Part shown: in pieces, positions 9,572 through 15,526 of the stretch
Numbering within the stretch: position 1 is the stretch's first letter
Layout of the letters: every line of letters starts with the position of its first letter
Assembly: GCA_023419055.1 (NCBI GenBank)
Contig: JAEZYO010000570.1
Location: 1-18,952 of the forward strand
Reading direction: 5' to 3'
DNA: 18,952 nt
Source of the DNA: Pseudomonadota bacterium
Lineage (GTDB): Bacteria > Myxococcota > Polyangia > Polyangiales > Polyangiaceae
Program-made: the position numbers and the translations under genes
The notes under the pieces: generated by a model
What the model was told of the DNA's origin: nothing
Databases searched by the model: none
What the model saw: the letters and a program-made list of their open reading frames with translations, nothing else

Positions 9572-9587
9572 AGCAACTCGCGTGCCG
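9572..9587 (-). promoter_or_regulatory. Sigma-54 (RpoN) promoter of the astacin-like protease
   Basis: Read on the minus strand this is C-GGCACG-CGAG-TTGC-T. It matches the -24/-12 consensus TGGCACG-N4-TTGCW except for C in place of the first T, and GG and GC are exactly ten bases apart. Transcription would start near 9561, giving a leader of about 34 bases that contains the AGGAG ribosome site at 9530-9534. I noticed no match of the same quality elsewhere in the window by eye. Confidence 0.7.
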
Positions 9588-9633
9588 CGCGGGTTCTGCG
9601 AAGAAATGGGCGCTAATGGGCGCGCTCGTACAT

Positions 9634-9665
9634 GGTGTTTACACAACGAGTGTGGGCAGTCACGG
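9634..9665. repeat. Direct repeat copy 1 (GGTGTTTACACA ... GTCACGG)
   Basis: It begins with GGTGTTTACACA and ends with GTCACGG. Both blocks are identical in copy 2 at 9863-9893; the middle differs. GTGTTTACAC is itself nearly palindromic. This copy lies about 73-104 bases upstream of the predicted sigma-54 start of transcription. Confidence 0.6.
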
Positions 9666-9690
9666 TTGGCGAACCCGTATGAAGGCGTAA

Positions 9691-9761
9691 GAGCCGGTCC
9701 TAGAACCTCTCCCGTCGCTGGCCTACGGATCCGCGTCGGTCCAAGGTTCTAGGACCGGCTC
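9691..9761. repeat. Perfect 18-bp inverted repeat with 35-base spacer
   Basis: Bases 9691-9708 are the exact reverse complement of 9744-9761. Each arm contains a near-palindrome, GGTCCTAGAACC (9696-9707) and GGTTCTAGGACC (9745-9756), with centres 49 bases apart. It may form a long hairpin in RNA or DNA, or act as a pair of protein-binding sites. The arms lie about 135-195 bases upstream of the predicted sigma-54 start, a usual distance for enhancer sites. Confidence 0.75.
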
Positions 9762-9862
9762 CAAGCCTGCATGTGAATGTGGTGCTCGATCGAATGCGCC
9801 CGCTCTTCGGATTCGTCGCGACCGAGCTCGACCTGAGCGTCGGCGTCGAGATCCTCAGGCTC

Positions 9863-9893
9863 GGTGTTTACACAGTCGTGTACACGGTCACGG
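9863..9893. repeat. Direct repeat copy 2, directly after the MarR gene
   Basis: It begins with GGTGTTTACACA, contains GTGTACAC and ends with GTCACGG next to the MarR stop codon at 9894. GTTTACAC and GTGTACAC form an imperfect inverted repeat around AGTC. See copy 1 at 9634-9665. Confidence 0.6.
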
Positions 9894-10328
9894 CTACGGG
9901 TGGCCTTCGAGCGCGCTCAGCAAGCGCTTCGCGATGCGCTCGAAATCGGCGAGATCCCGGTCCTCGAGCGCAGCGACCATGCGCTCCGCGACCCGGCGCC
10001 GCGCTTCATCCACGCGCTTGCGAGCGCGCTGGCCCGACGCGGTGAGCTCGAGCACGTACTGACGGCGATCCTCGTCACTGCGCTTGCGCTCGACCCAACC
10101 TCGCTCCACGAGCGTGTCGAGCACCCGCCCGGTCAACGTGGGATCGGTGACGGTCGCGCGCGCGAGCTCGGCCTGCGAGATGCCGCTCTTCTGCCCGATG
10201 TACCGCAAGAACTTCGCTTGCGTGCTCCCGACCTCGAAGTCGGCGTACGCTTGAGCGGCGACCGATCGCACCGACCGCGCTAGAGCCCCGAAGGTCTCGA
10301 GGAATTCGTCAGGTTCGCGCCGACGCAC
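9894..10328 (-). CDS. MarR family transcriptional repressor
   Basis: The 144-residue protein has the winged helix-turn-helix of the MarR family at about 35-100. The recognition region is SQAELARATVTDPTLTGRVL (51-70), and the wing contains the typical DEDRRQ (85-90) followed by YVLELTASG. The flanking helices would form the dimer interface. Such proteins usually repress a neighbouring transporter and let go when they bind a small aromatic ligand. Here the divergent neighbour is an MFS exporter whose promoter holds two MarR-type palindromes. The start codon is GTG at 10328; there is no in-frame ATG near it and only a weak ribosome site. The operators lie 64-97 bases from this start and may also control the gene itself. 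Confidence 0.9.
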   Translation of the reverse strand: MRRREPDEFLETFGALARSVRSVAAQAYADFEVGSTQAKFLRYIGQKSGISQAELARATVTDPTLTGRVLDTLVERGWVERKRSDEDRRQYVLELTASGQRARKRVDEARRRVAERMVAALEDRDLADFERIAKRLLSALEGHP

Positions 10329-10379
10329 CTGTCGAAGCTAATCGAGGATCCAGGCGGCCGCAATCTCCGGGAGCGCGGC

Positions 10380-10407
10380 TTGACGAGATAGTAGACGGGT
10401 CTATCCT
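10380..10407 (+). promoter_or_regulatory. Predicted sigma-70 type promoter of the MFS exporter
   Basis: TTGACG at 10380-10385 and TATCCT at 10402-10407 are separated by 16 bases. Transcription would start near 10414, about 15 bases before the ATG at 10429. No good Shine-Dalgarno is seen at normal spacing. Confidence 0.55.
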
Positions 10408-10428
10408 AAAAGGTAGACCCATCTACTA
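10389..10428. promoter_or_regulatory. Tandem MarR-type operators nested in a large inverted repeat
   Basis: TAGACGGGTCTA (10392-10403) is a perfect 12-bp palindrome. TAGACCCATCTA (10414-10425) is the same site with one mismatch between its arms. Their centres are exactly 22 bp apart, about two turns of the helix. Together they form a 15-bp inverted repeat (10389-10403 with 10414-10428, one mismatch) ending right at the ATG. They cover the -35/-10 spacer and the predicted start of transcription, so binding would block the promoter. Confidence 0.75.
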
Positions 10429-11766
10429 ATGGCCCGAGCCGCCGAAGCCGTCGTCCCAACCGCCAGAGAGCTTGCCTCGCGAACGCGCGAAGGCACCGGC
10501 ACGTTCCGCGCGCTCTACGGGTACAACTATCGGACCTGGGCGGTCGGCGCGGCGGTCTCCAACGTGGGCACCTGGATGCAGCGCGTCGCGCAGGACTGGC
10601 TGGTTCTGACGCAGCTCACCCACAACAACGCGACCGCGGTGGGCGTGGTGATGGCGCTCCAGTTCGGGCCGCAGGCGCTGCTCTTGCCGCTCACGGGTTT
10701 CGCCGCGGATCACCTCGATCGCCGGAAGCTCCTGTTCGCGACTCAGGCGGCCATGGGCACGCTGGCGCTCGGGCTAGGGCTCCTCACCGTCACCGGTATC
10801 GTCGAGCTCTGGCACGTGTACGTGTTCGCGTTCTTGCTCGGCTGCGTCACTGCGTTCGACGCGCCAGCTCGGCAGACCTTCGTCTCGGATCTGGTTCCGG
10901 AGAGCGAGCTGTCGAACGCCGTGGCCCTGAACTCGACGTCGTTCAACGCCGCCCGCATGGTCGGCCCCGCCGTCGCGGGTGTCGTGATCGCGAGCGTGGG
11001 CACCGGTTGGGCGTTCCTCGCGAACGCGGGCTCGTTCGCGGCGGTGCTCGTTTCACTCTTGATGCTGCGAACGGGCGAGCTCCACTCGAATCATCGCGCG
11101 GTCCGGGCGCCCGGGAGCTTCGCGGACGGCTTTCGCTACGTGTGGCGGCGCCCCGATCTCAAAGCGATCCTCCTCATGATGTTCTTGATCGGGACGTTCG
11201 GTTTGAACTTCCCGATTTACATCTCGACCATGTCCGTGAAGGTTTTCCAGGAGGGCGCCAGTCGCTACGGGCTCTTGACCTCGCTCATGGCGATTGGCTC
11301 CGTCGCGGGCGCGTTGCTCGCCGCGCGTCGGGCTCGGCCGCGTATCGGCCTCTTGCTCGTGGGCGCGCTCGTCTTTGGCGGTGCGCTTCTGCTGGCGGCG
11401 TGGCTGCCGAGCTACGGGCTCTTCGGGCTCGCGCTGGTCGTCGTCGGCTTGGCGGCTCAGACGTTCAACACGACCGCGAACGGCGCGACTCAGCTCTCGA
11501 CCGACCCGGTCATGCGCGGGCGCGTGATGGCGATCTTCCTCGCGATCGCGATGGGCGGTACTCCGATCGGCGCGCCGATCGTCGGCTTCATCGCGGACAC
11601 GTTCGGGCCACGCTGGGCCCTCACGTTCGGCGCGTCTGCGGGCTTTGCGGCGGCGCTGGTCGGCGTGCGATACCTCAGCAAATATCGCAACTTGCAGCTC
11701 CGAGTGGAGGGGCGGCGCCCGCGGCTCACCTTCGACGAGCACGAGCCCCCGCGCCGGGCGGCGTGA
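10429..11766 (+). CDS. MFS exporter (EntS/MFS_3-like)
   Basis: The 445-residue protein has about 12 membrane helices, as expected for the major facilitator superfamily. Motif A appears as GFAADHLDRRKLL (90-102) in the loop after helix 2. The stretches FDAPARQTFVSDLVP (143-157) and NAARMVGPAVAG (173-184) are typical of the MFS_3 branch, which includes the enterobactin exporter EntS and many drug or natural-product exporters. A soluble, charged N-terminus of about 25 residues precedes helix 1. Substrate cannot be told from sequence. Control by the divergent MarR repressor is strongly suggested by the tandem palindromes in the promoter, so the substrate may be the MarR ligand or a relative of it. 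The ATG at 10429 directly follows the operator and lacks a clear ribosome site. Confidence 0.9.
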   Translation: MARAAEAVVPTARELASRTREGTGTFRALYGYNYRTWAVGAAVSNVGTWMQRVAQDWLVLTQLTHNNATAVGVVMALQFGPQALLLPLTGFAADHLDRRKLLFATQAAMGTLALGLGLLTVTGIVELWHVYVFAFLLGCVTAFDAPARQTFVSDLVPESELSNAVALNSTSFNAARMVGPAVAGVVIASVGTGWAFLANAGSFAAVLVSLLMLRTGELHSNHRAVRAPGSFADGFRYVWRRPDLKAILLMMFLIGTFGLNFPIYISTMSVKVFQEGASRYGLLTSLMAIGSVAGALLAARRARPRIGLLLVGALVFGGALLLAAWLPSYGLFGLALVVVGLAAQTFNTTANGATQLSTDPVMRGRVMAIFLAIAMGGTPIGAPIVGFIADTFGPRWALTFGASAGFAAALVGVRYLSKYRNLQLRVEGRRPRLTFDEHEPPRRAA

Positions 11767-11816
11767 GCTGGCCCCGAGGTCCGAAAACGGCGAGACAAGG
11801 CGGCGGCCTGGCCGTA

Positions 11817-11822
11817 GAGGAG
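11817..11822 (+). promoter_or_regulatory. Ribosome binding site GAGGAG for a GTG start
   Basis: GAGGAG ends seven bases before the GTG at 11830 and supports that codon as the start of the Ada/AlkA fusion. The first residues (FLDPAICYRAL) fit the usual N-terminus of the family. Confidence 0.7.
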
Positions 11823-11829
11823 ACGGACG

Positions 11830-13311
11830 GTGTTCCTCGATCCTGCGATCTGCTACCGCGCGCTCACGGCGCATGACGCGCGGTTCGACGGCGCGTTCTT
11901 CGTCGGCGTGACGACGACCGGTGTCTACTGCCGGCCCGTGTGCCCGGCTCGCGTCCCCGCCGCCGATCGCTGCAGGTTCTTCCGGCTCGCCGCGGAGGCC
12001 GAGCGCGCGGGCTTTCGAGCGTGCTTTCGTTGTCGCCCCGAGCTCGCGCCCGGCATCGTGGCGCAGGGCTCGACCGAGCATGCGCCCGTGGACGCGATCG
12101 CGAAGCTCGTAGGAGCGGCCGCGGCGCGCATCGAGGCGGGCTACTTGAACGGCGCCTCGGTCGACGATCTCGCGGCCGAGCTCGGCGTCACGTCTCGGCA
12201 CCTCCGTCGCGCGATGGAGGCGAAGCTCGGAGTGACGCCGGTCGAGCTCGCTCAGACCAAGCGCCTCGCCCTGGCGAAGCACCTGCTGCAGGAGACCGCG
12301 CTGCCGCTCACCGACGTCGCGTTCGCGTCGGGCTTCGCGAGCGTACGGCGCTTCAACGCGCTCTTTCAGGAGCGCTTTCGGAAGCCGCCTTCGGTCCTCC
12401 GGCGCGAGCAGCCGGCACGCGAGAGACCGCAAGCCGAAGGCTCGATCAGCTTGCGGCTCGACTACCGTCCGCCTTTCGCTTGGGACGCGTTGCTGTCGTT
12501 TCTCGCCGGAAGAGCGATCCCCGGCGTCGAGCGGGTGCGCGACGGAGAATATTCTCGCGCGGTGACGCTGGGCGGCCGCTCCGGCTGGCTCTCGGTGCGC
12601 CGAGATCCGAAGCGCGACGCGCTCCGGGCGAGCGTGTCGCTGTCGCTCGCGCCCGCGCTCACGGCGGTGGTCGCGCGGCTTCGCTGGCTCTTCGATCTGG
12701 ACGCGCAGCCGAGCGTCATCGACGAGCACCTCGGGCAAGACCCGCTGCTCGCGCCGCTGGTGGCGGCACATCCGGGGCTGCGTGTCCCGGGCGCGTTCGA
12801 CCCGTTCGAGATGGCGGTCCGCGCGGTGCTCGGCCAGCAGGTGTCCGTCGCTGCGGCGACGACGCTCAGCGGCCGGCTCGTGCAGCGCTTCGGGGCGCGC
12901 GCGAGCGCGGGCAGCGCCGCCGTGAAGCTCGGGCTCTCGTGGCAGTTCCCACCCGCGTCACGGCTCGCGGAGGCGAGCGTCGACGAGATCGCGGCGCTCG
13001 GGATGCCGGGAGCCCGCGCCCGCACCTTGCTCGAGCTGTCGCGGGTGGTCGCCCGCGAGGAATTGCAGCTGTTGCCGGGCGTCGAGCCGAGCGACGTGAT
13101 CGAGAAGCTCTTGTCACTGCCCGGGGTAGGCCCCTGGACGGCGCACTACGTCGCGCTCCGCGCGTTGCGCTGGCCGAACGCCTTCCCCGCGGCGGATCTC
13201 GGGGTAAAAAAGGCGCTCGGCGTCGCGAGCGTCAGAGCGGCCGAGGAGCGCGCGGCTCACTTCGAGCCATGGCGCGCCTACGCGGTCCTTCACCTGTGGA
13301 CGTCACTCTAG
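11830..13311 (+). CDS. Ada-type sensor/AraC/AlkA fusion: alkylation-responsive DNA-3-methyladenine glycosylase
   Basis: This 493-residue protein joins three modules. The first is an Ada-type zinc domain (1-75) with Cys34, Cys38, Cys65 and Cys68 (YCRPVC and CFRC); by analogy with Ada, Cys34 would take methyl groups from phosphotriesters. The second is an AraC-type helix-turn-helix region (about 85-190; VDDLAAELGVTSRHLRRAME and DVAFASGFASVRRFNALFQ). The third is an AlkA glycosylase (about 205-493) with the hairpin LPGVGPWTA (430-438) and the catalytic aspartate, probably Asp456 (FPAADLGVKKAL). It should remove 3-methyladenine and similar bases and may activate its own operon when methylated. 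The start is GTG, preceded by GAGGAG. It follows the MFS gene by 63 bases and precedes the O6-methylguanine repair gene by 15. Confidence 0.93.
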   Translation: MFLDPAICYRALTAHDARFDGAFFVGVTTTGVYCRPVCPARVPAADRCRFFRLAAEAERAGFRACFRCRPELAPGIVAQGSTEHAPVDAIAKLVGAAAARIEAGYLNGASVDDLAAELGVTSRHLRRAMEAKLGVTPVELAQTKRLALAKHLLQETALPLTDVAFASGFASVRRFNALFQERFRKPPSVLRREQPARERPQAEGSISLRLDYRPPFAWDALLSFLAGRAIPGVERVRDGEYSRAVTLGGRSGWLSVRRDPKRDALRASVSLSLAPALTAVVARLRWLFDLDAQPSVIDEHLGQDPLLAPLVAAHPGLRVPGAFDPFEMAVRAVLGQQVSVAAATTLSGRLVQRFGARASAGSAAVKLGLSWQFPPASRLAEASVDEIAALGMPGARARTLLELSRVVAREELQLLPGVEPSDVIEKLLSLPGVGPWTAHYVALRALRWPNAFPAADLGVKKALGVASVRAAEERAAHFEPWRAYAVLHLWTSL

Positions 13312-13326
13312 AACGGAGGCTTTTTC

Positions 13327-13899
13327 ATGACGAAGCTCGTGCGTTGCTACGTGGATTCACCGCTCGGCCGCCTGCGCCTCGTGGCGGCGAACGAAGGCTT
13401 GACTGGGCTCTACTACCCCGAGCACCGGCACGGTCGAGATCCGGAAGCCGAAGACGTCGACCGTCACCCGGTGCTCGACCTCGCTCGCCGCGAGCTCGGA
13501 GAGTATTTCGCCGGCCGTCGAACGCGCTTCGAGACTCCGCTTGCGCCCGGGGCCATCCGGGGTGGAACCGAGTTTCAGCTCGAGGTGTGGAACGCGCTGC
13601 TCGCGATTCCGTTCGGAGAGACGCGATCGTACGGCGAGGTCGCGCGGGCCATCGGTCGTCCGAGAGCCGTGCGAGCGGTGGGAGCGGCCAACGCCCTGAA
13701 CCCGATTTCGATCTTCGTGCCATGCCACCGGGTCGTCGGCGGGGCGGGGGCGTTGACGGGCTACGCGGGTGGTCTCGAAGCGAAGCGAAAGCTCCTCGAG
13801 CTCGAGGCAGAAAAATCGTTCGCGCCGTGTCCGGTTTCGACCCCGCTCTTCGTCCTTGGCTTATCGTCAATGACGCGCGATAGCGCAAAGGAGAGCTAA
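13327..13899 (+). CDS. ogt: Methylated-DNA--protein-cysteine methyltransferase (O6-alkylguanine repair)
   Basis: The 190-residue protein carries the active site PCHRVVG with acceptor Cys133, preceded by the DNA-binding helix region TRSYGEVARAIGRPRAVRAVGAANALNP (in 99-126). The Arg finger and the Asn hinge (Asn126) are present. It repairs O6-alkylguanine by moving the alkyl group to its own cysteine. GGAGG at 13315-13319, seven bases before the ATG, supports the start. After the normal family end (LLELE, about 160) there are 30 more residues containing SFAPCPVSTPLFVLGLSS that are not typical, and the stop abuts the next GTG start. The tail could be a late readthrough of a lost stop, or a real extension. 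The gene complements the AlkA fusion just upstream. Confidence 0.92.
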   Translation: MTKLVRCYVDSPLGRLRLVAANEGLTGLYYPEHRHGRDPEAEDVDRHPVLDLARRELGEYFAGRRTRFETPLAPGAIRGGTEFQLEVWNALLAIPFGETRSYGEVARAIGRPRAVRAVGAANALNPISIFVPCHRVVGGAGALTGYAGGLEAKRKLLELEAEKSFAPCPVSTPLFVLGLSSMTRDSAKES

Positions 13900-14265
13900 G
13901 TGGCTAAATTCCTGTATGTTTTTCGCGGTGGCGGCTACGCCACGCCGGGCGAGGTTTCGCCCACCGAGATCCAGCAGCACCTCGCGAAGTGGAGCGCCTG
14001 GACGAACTCGCTCCTCTCCGCGGGGCGGCTCGTGGGCGCGCATCCTCTCGAGCATCCCCCGACGGGGAAGACGCTCCGGGGTAAGGATCGAATCGTGACC
14101 GACGGTCCGTTCGCGGAGTCCAAGGACCTGGTGAGTGGCACGCTGATCGTCGAGGCGGACTCACTCGCCGACGCCACGGAGCTCGCGCGCGATTGTCCGA
14201 TCCTCGAGTTCGACGGCTCGGTCGAGGTGCGGCCCCTGCTCTCCTGGGCGAAGCCCTCGCCGTGA
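13900..14265 (+). CDS. YCII-related (DGPF-domain) protein
   Basis: The 121-residue protein has the ferredoxin-like YCII fold, with the signature DGPFAESKD at 68-76 and LIVEADSLADATELARDCP (82-100). YCII/DGPF proteins are small and mostly uncharacterised; some relatives are enzymes, but no catalytic function can be claimed here. This family is regularly encoded next to ECF42-group sigma factors, as here, and is thought to be under their control. The start is GTG, with AAGGAG at 13888-13893 six bases before it. The GTG directly follows the stop of the methyltransferase gene. The stop overlaps the ATG of the sigma factor as TGATG, so the two are probably translated together. Confidence 0.88.
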   Translation: MAKFLYVFRGGGYATPGEVSPTEIQQHLAKWSAWTNSLLSAGRLVGAHPLEHPPTGKTLRGKDRIVTDGPFAESKDLVSGTLIVEADSLADATELARDCPILEFDGSVEVRPLLSWAKPSP

Positions 14266-15500
14266 TGTTGGACGCGAGCGTCGGTGCGCTGGTCGACGAC
14301 CTCTTTCGGCGTGAGTCGTCGCGCCTCGTCTCGGCGCTCGTGCGCATTCTCGGGCCTGGAAACCTTCCGCTCGTCGAGGACGTGGTTCAAGACGCCTTGC
14401 AGAGCGCCATGCAAGCGTGGCGCTTCGGTCCTCCGGACGATCCCCGTGCCTGGATCCTCCAGGTGGCCAAGCGTCGCGCGATCGATCATCTCCGGAAGGC
14501 GCGCCGCACCACGAGCGCACCGGACGAGCTCGACGTCGCGGTGGAGGCCGCGTTTTCTCCGGAGGCAGACGCCGAGAATCAGCTCGCGATGATGTTCGCG
14601 ATAGGTGACGACGCGCTGTCACCGGAGACGCACGTTACGATGATTCTGCGTCTTTTGTGCGGGTTTTCCTCCTCGGAGATAGCCCGAGCCTTTCTCGTCG
14701 AGGTCGCCACCATCGAGCGACGGCTCCATCGCGGGCGGGCTCGCTTACGAGCGCTCGGGGCGCTGTGCGACATCGGTTCGAAGGAAGAGCTGCGGCGCCG
14801 TCAACCGTCGGTCGAGTACGCGCTCTACCTCCTCTTCAACGAGGGCTATCACGGGAGCGACGCAGAGAGCCCGCTCCTTCCGGCGCTGTGCGCGGATGCG
14901 CTCCGCCTGGCCGAGCTCTTGCTGCAGTCGAGCGCGGTCGAGCGGAGCACCGTCCACGCGCTCGCGGCGTTGTTTTGCTTCAACGCGGCGCGGCTCCCCG
15001 CGAGGCTCGACGAGGAGGGCGTGTTCGTTCCGCTCGCGGAGCAGGATCGTTCACGCTTCGACCGCGCGCTGTTCGAGCGCGGCATCTGCCACCTCGGCTC
15101 GAGCGCCGCTGGCGATCGGCTCACGCGCTTTCACCTGGAGGCCGGGATAGCGTTCGAGCACACGCGCGCTCGGTCGTTCGGTGAGACCGATTGGGCTCGG
15201 ATCGTCGAGTACTACGACGCGCTGAGCGCGACTTCGCCTGGGCCGATCGGGGGCTTGAATCGAGCCGTGGCGCTCGCCGAGCTCCGCGGGCTGGAGGCGG
15301 GGCGCGCGGCCTTGGAATCGCTCGGCGACGAGCCCAAGCTCGCGGAGTACTCGTTCTACTGGGCCGCGCTCGCCGACATCGAGCGCCGAGCTGGGCGCGA
15401 GGTCGAGGCGCGCCTCCTGTACGAGCGCGCGACCCGGTTCGCGAAGAGCCGAGCCGAGCGCGCGTCGTACGAGAGGAGGTTACGAGAGCTCGGGAGCTAG
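14265..15500 (+). CDS. ECF42-type sigma factor with C-terminal DUF6596/TPR extension
   Basis: From the ATG at 14265 the protein has 411 residues. Region sigma-2 (about 12-81) contains LVEDVVQDALQSAMQAW and DPRAWILQVAKRRAIDHL. Region sigma-4 (about 116-166) contains LSPETHVTMILRLL and SSSEIARAFLV. The long C-terminal half holds VEYALYLLFNEGYHG and the helical repeats typical of ECF42, which has no classical anti-sigma factor and needs this extension for activity. The conserved CCHP just before sigma-4 in most members is replaced by IGDD. An upstream in-frame ATG at 14193 lies inside the DGPF gene and adds atypical residues, so the TGATG-coupled start is preferred. The DGPF gene upstream is the usual partner; the two repair genes before it are not. 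Confidence 0.9.
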   Translation: MLDASVGALVDDLFRRESSRLVSALVRILGPGNLPLVEDVVQDALQSAMQAWRFGPPDDPRAWILQVAKRRAIDHLRKARRTTSAPDELDVAVEAAFSPEADAENQLAMMFAIGDDALSPETHVTMILRLLCGFSSSEIARAFLVEVATIERRLHRGRARLRALGALCDIGSKEELRRRQPSVEYALYLLFNEGYHGSDAESPLLPALCADALRLAELLLQSSAVERSTVHALAALFCFNAARLPARLDEEGVFVPLAEQDRSRFDRALFERGICHLGSSAAGDRLTRFHLEAGIAFEHTRARSFGETDWARIVEYYDALSATSPGPIGGLNRAVALAELRGLEAGRAALESLGDEPKLAEYSFYWAALADIERRAGREVEARLLYERATRFAKSRAERASYERRLRELGS

Positions 15501-15526
15501 CGCGGCGTCTCGTGAAGTAACCGTCG

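Larger units (their letters stand above)
9528..9893. other. Intergenic regulatory region upstream of astacin-like protease
   Basis: No gene is supported in these 366 bases. Listed separately are a sigma-54 promoter (9572-9587), two copies of a 32-base direct repeat (9634 and 9863) and a perfect 18-bp inverted repeat (9691-9761). The stretch 9762-9862 has codon-like periodicity, but its translation is low-complexity on either strand and looks non-coding. Confidence 0.6.

Noticed and set aside
9691..9761. The 18-bp inverted repeat as ends of a small mobile element
   Set aside because: The enclosed 35 bases hold no gene and no flanking target duplication was seen, so it is recorded as an inverted repeat only.
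9773..10045. Small plus-strand frame running from the intergenic region into the MarR gene
   Set aside because: No ribosome site, product is low-complexity and overlaps a firm MarR gene on the other strand.
11053..12771. 572-codon antisense frame over the MFS and AlkA genes
   Set aside because: Shadow of the strong genes on the plus strand; low-complexity basic product.
11940..13883. 647-codon plus-strand frame inside the AlkA fusion and methyltransferase genes
   Set aside because: Arg/Ala-rich shadow frame across two unrelated genes, without any domain or ribosome site.
14193..14264. Upstream ATG as the start of the ECF42 sigma factor
   Set aside because: It lies within the DGPF gene and adds atypical residues; the TGATG overlap at 14265 gives the family length.
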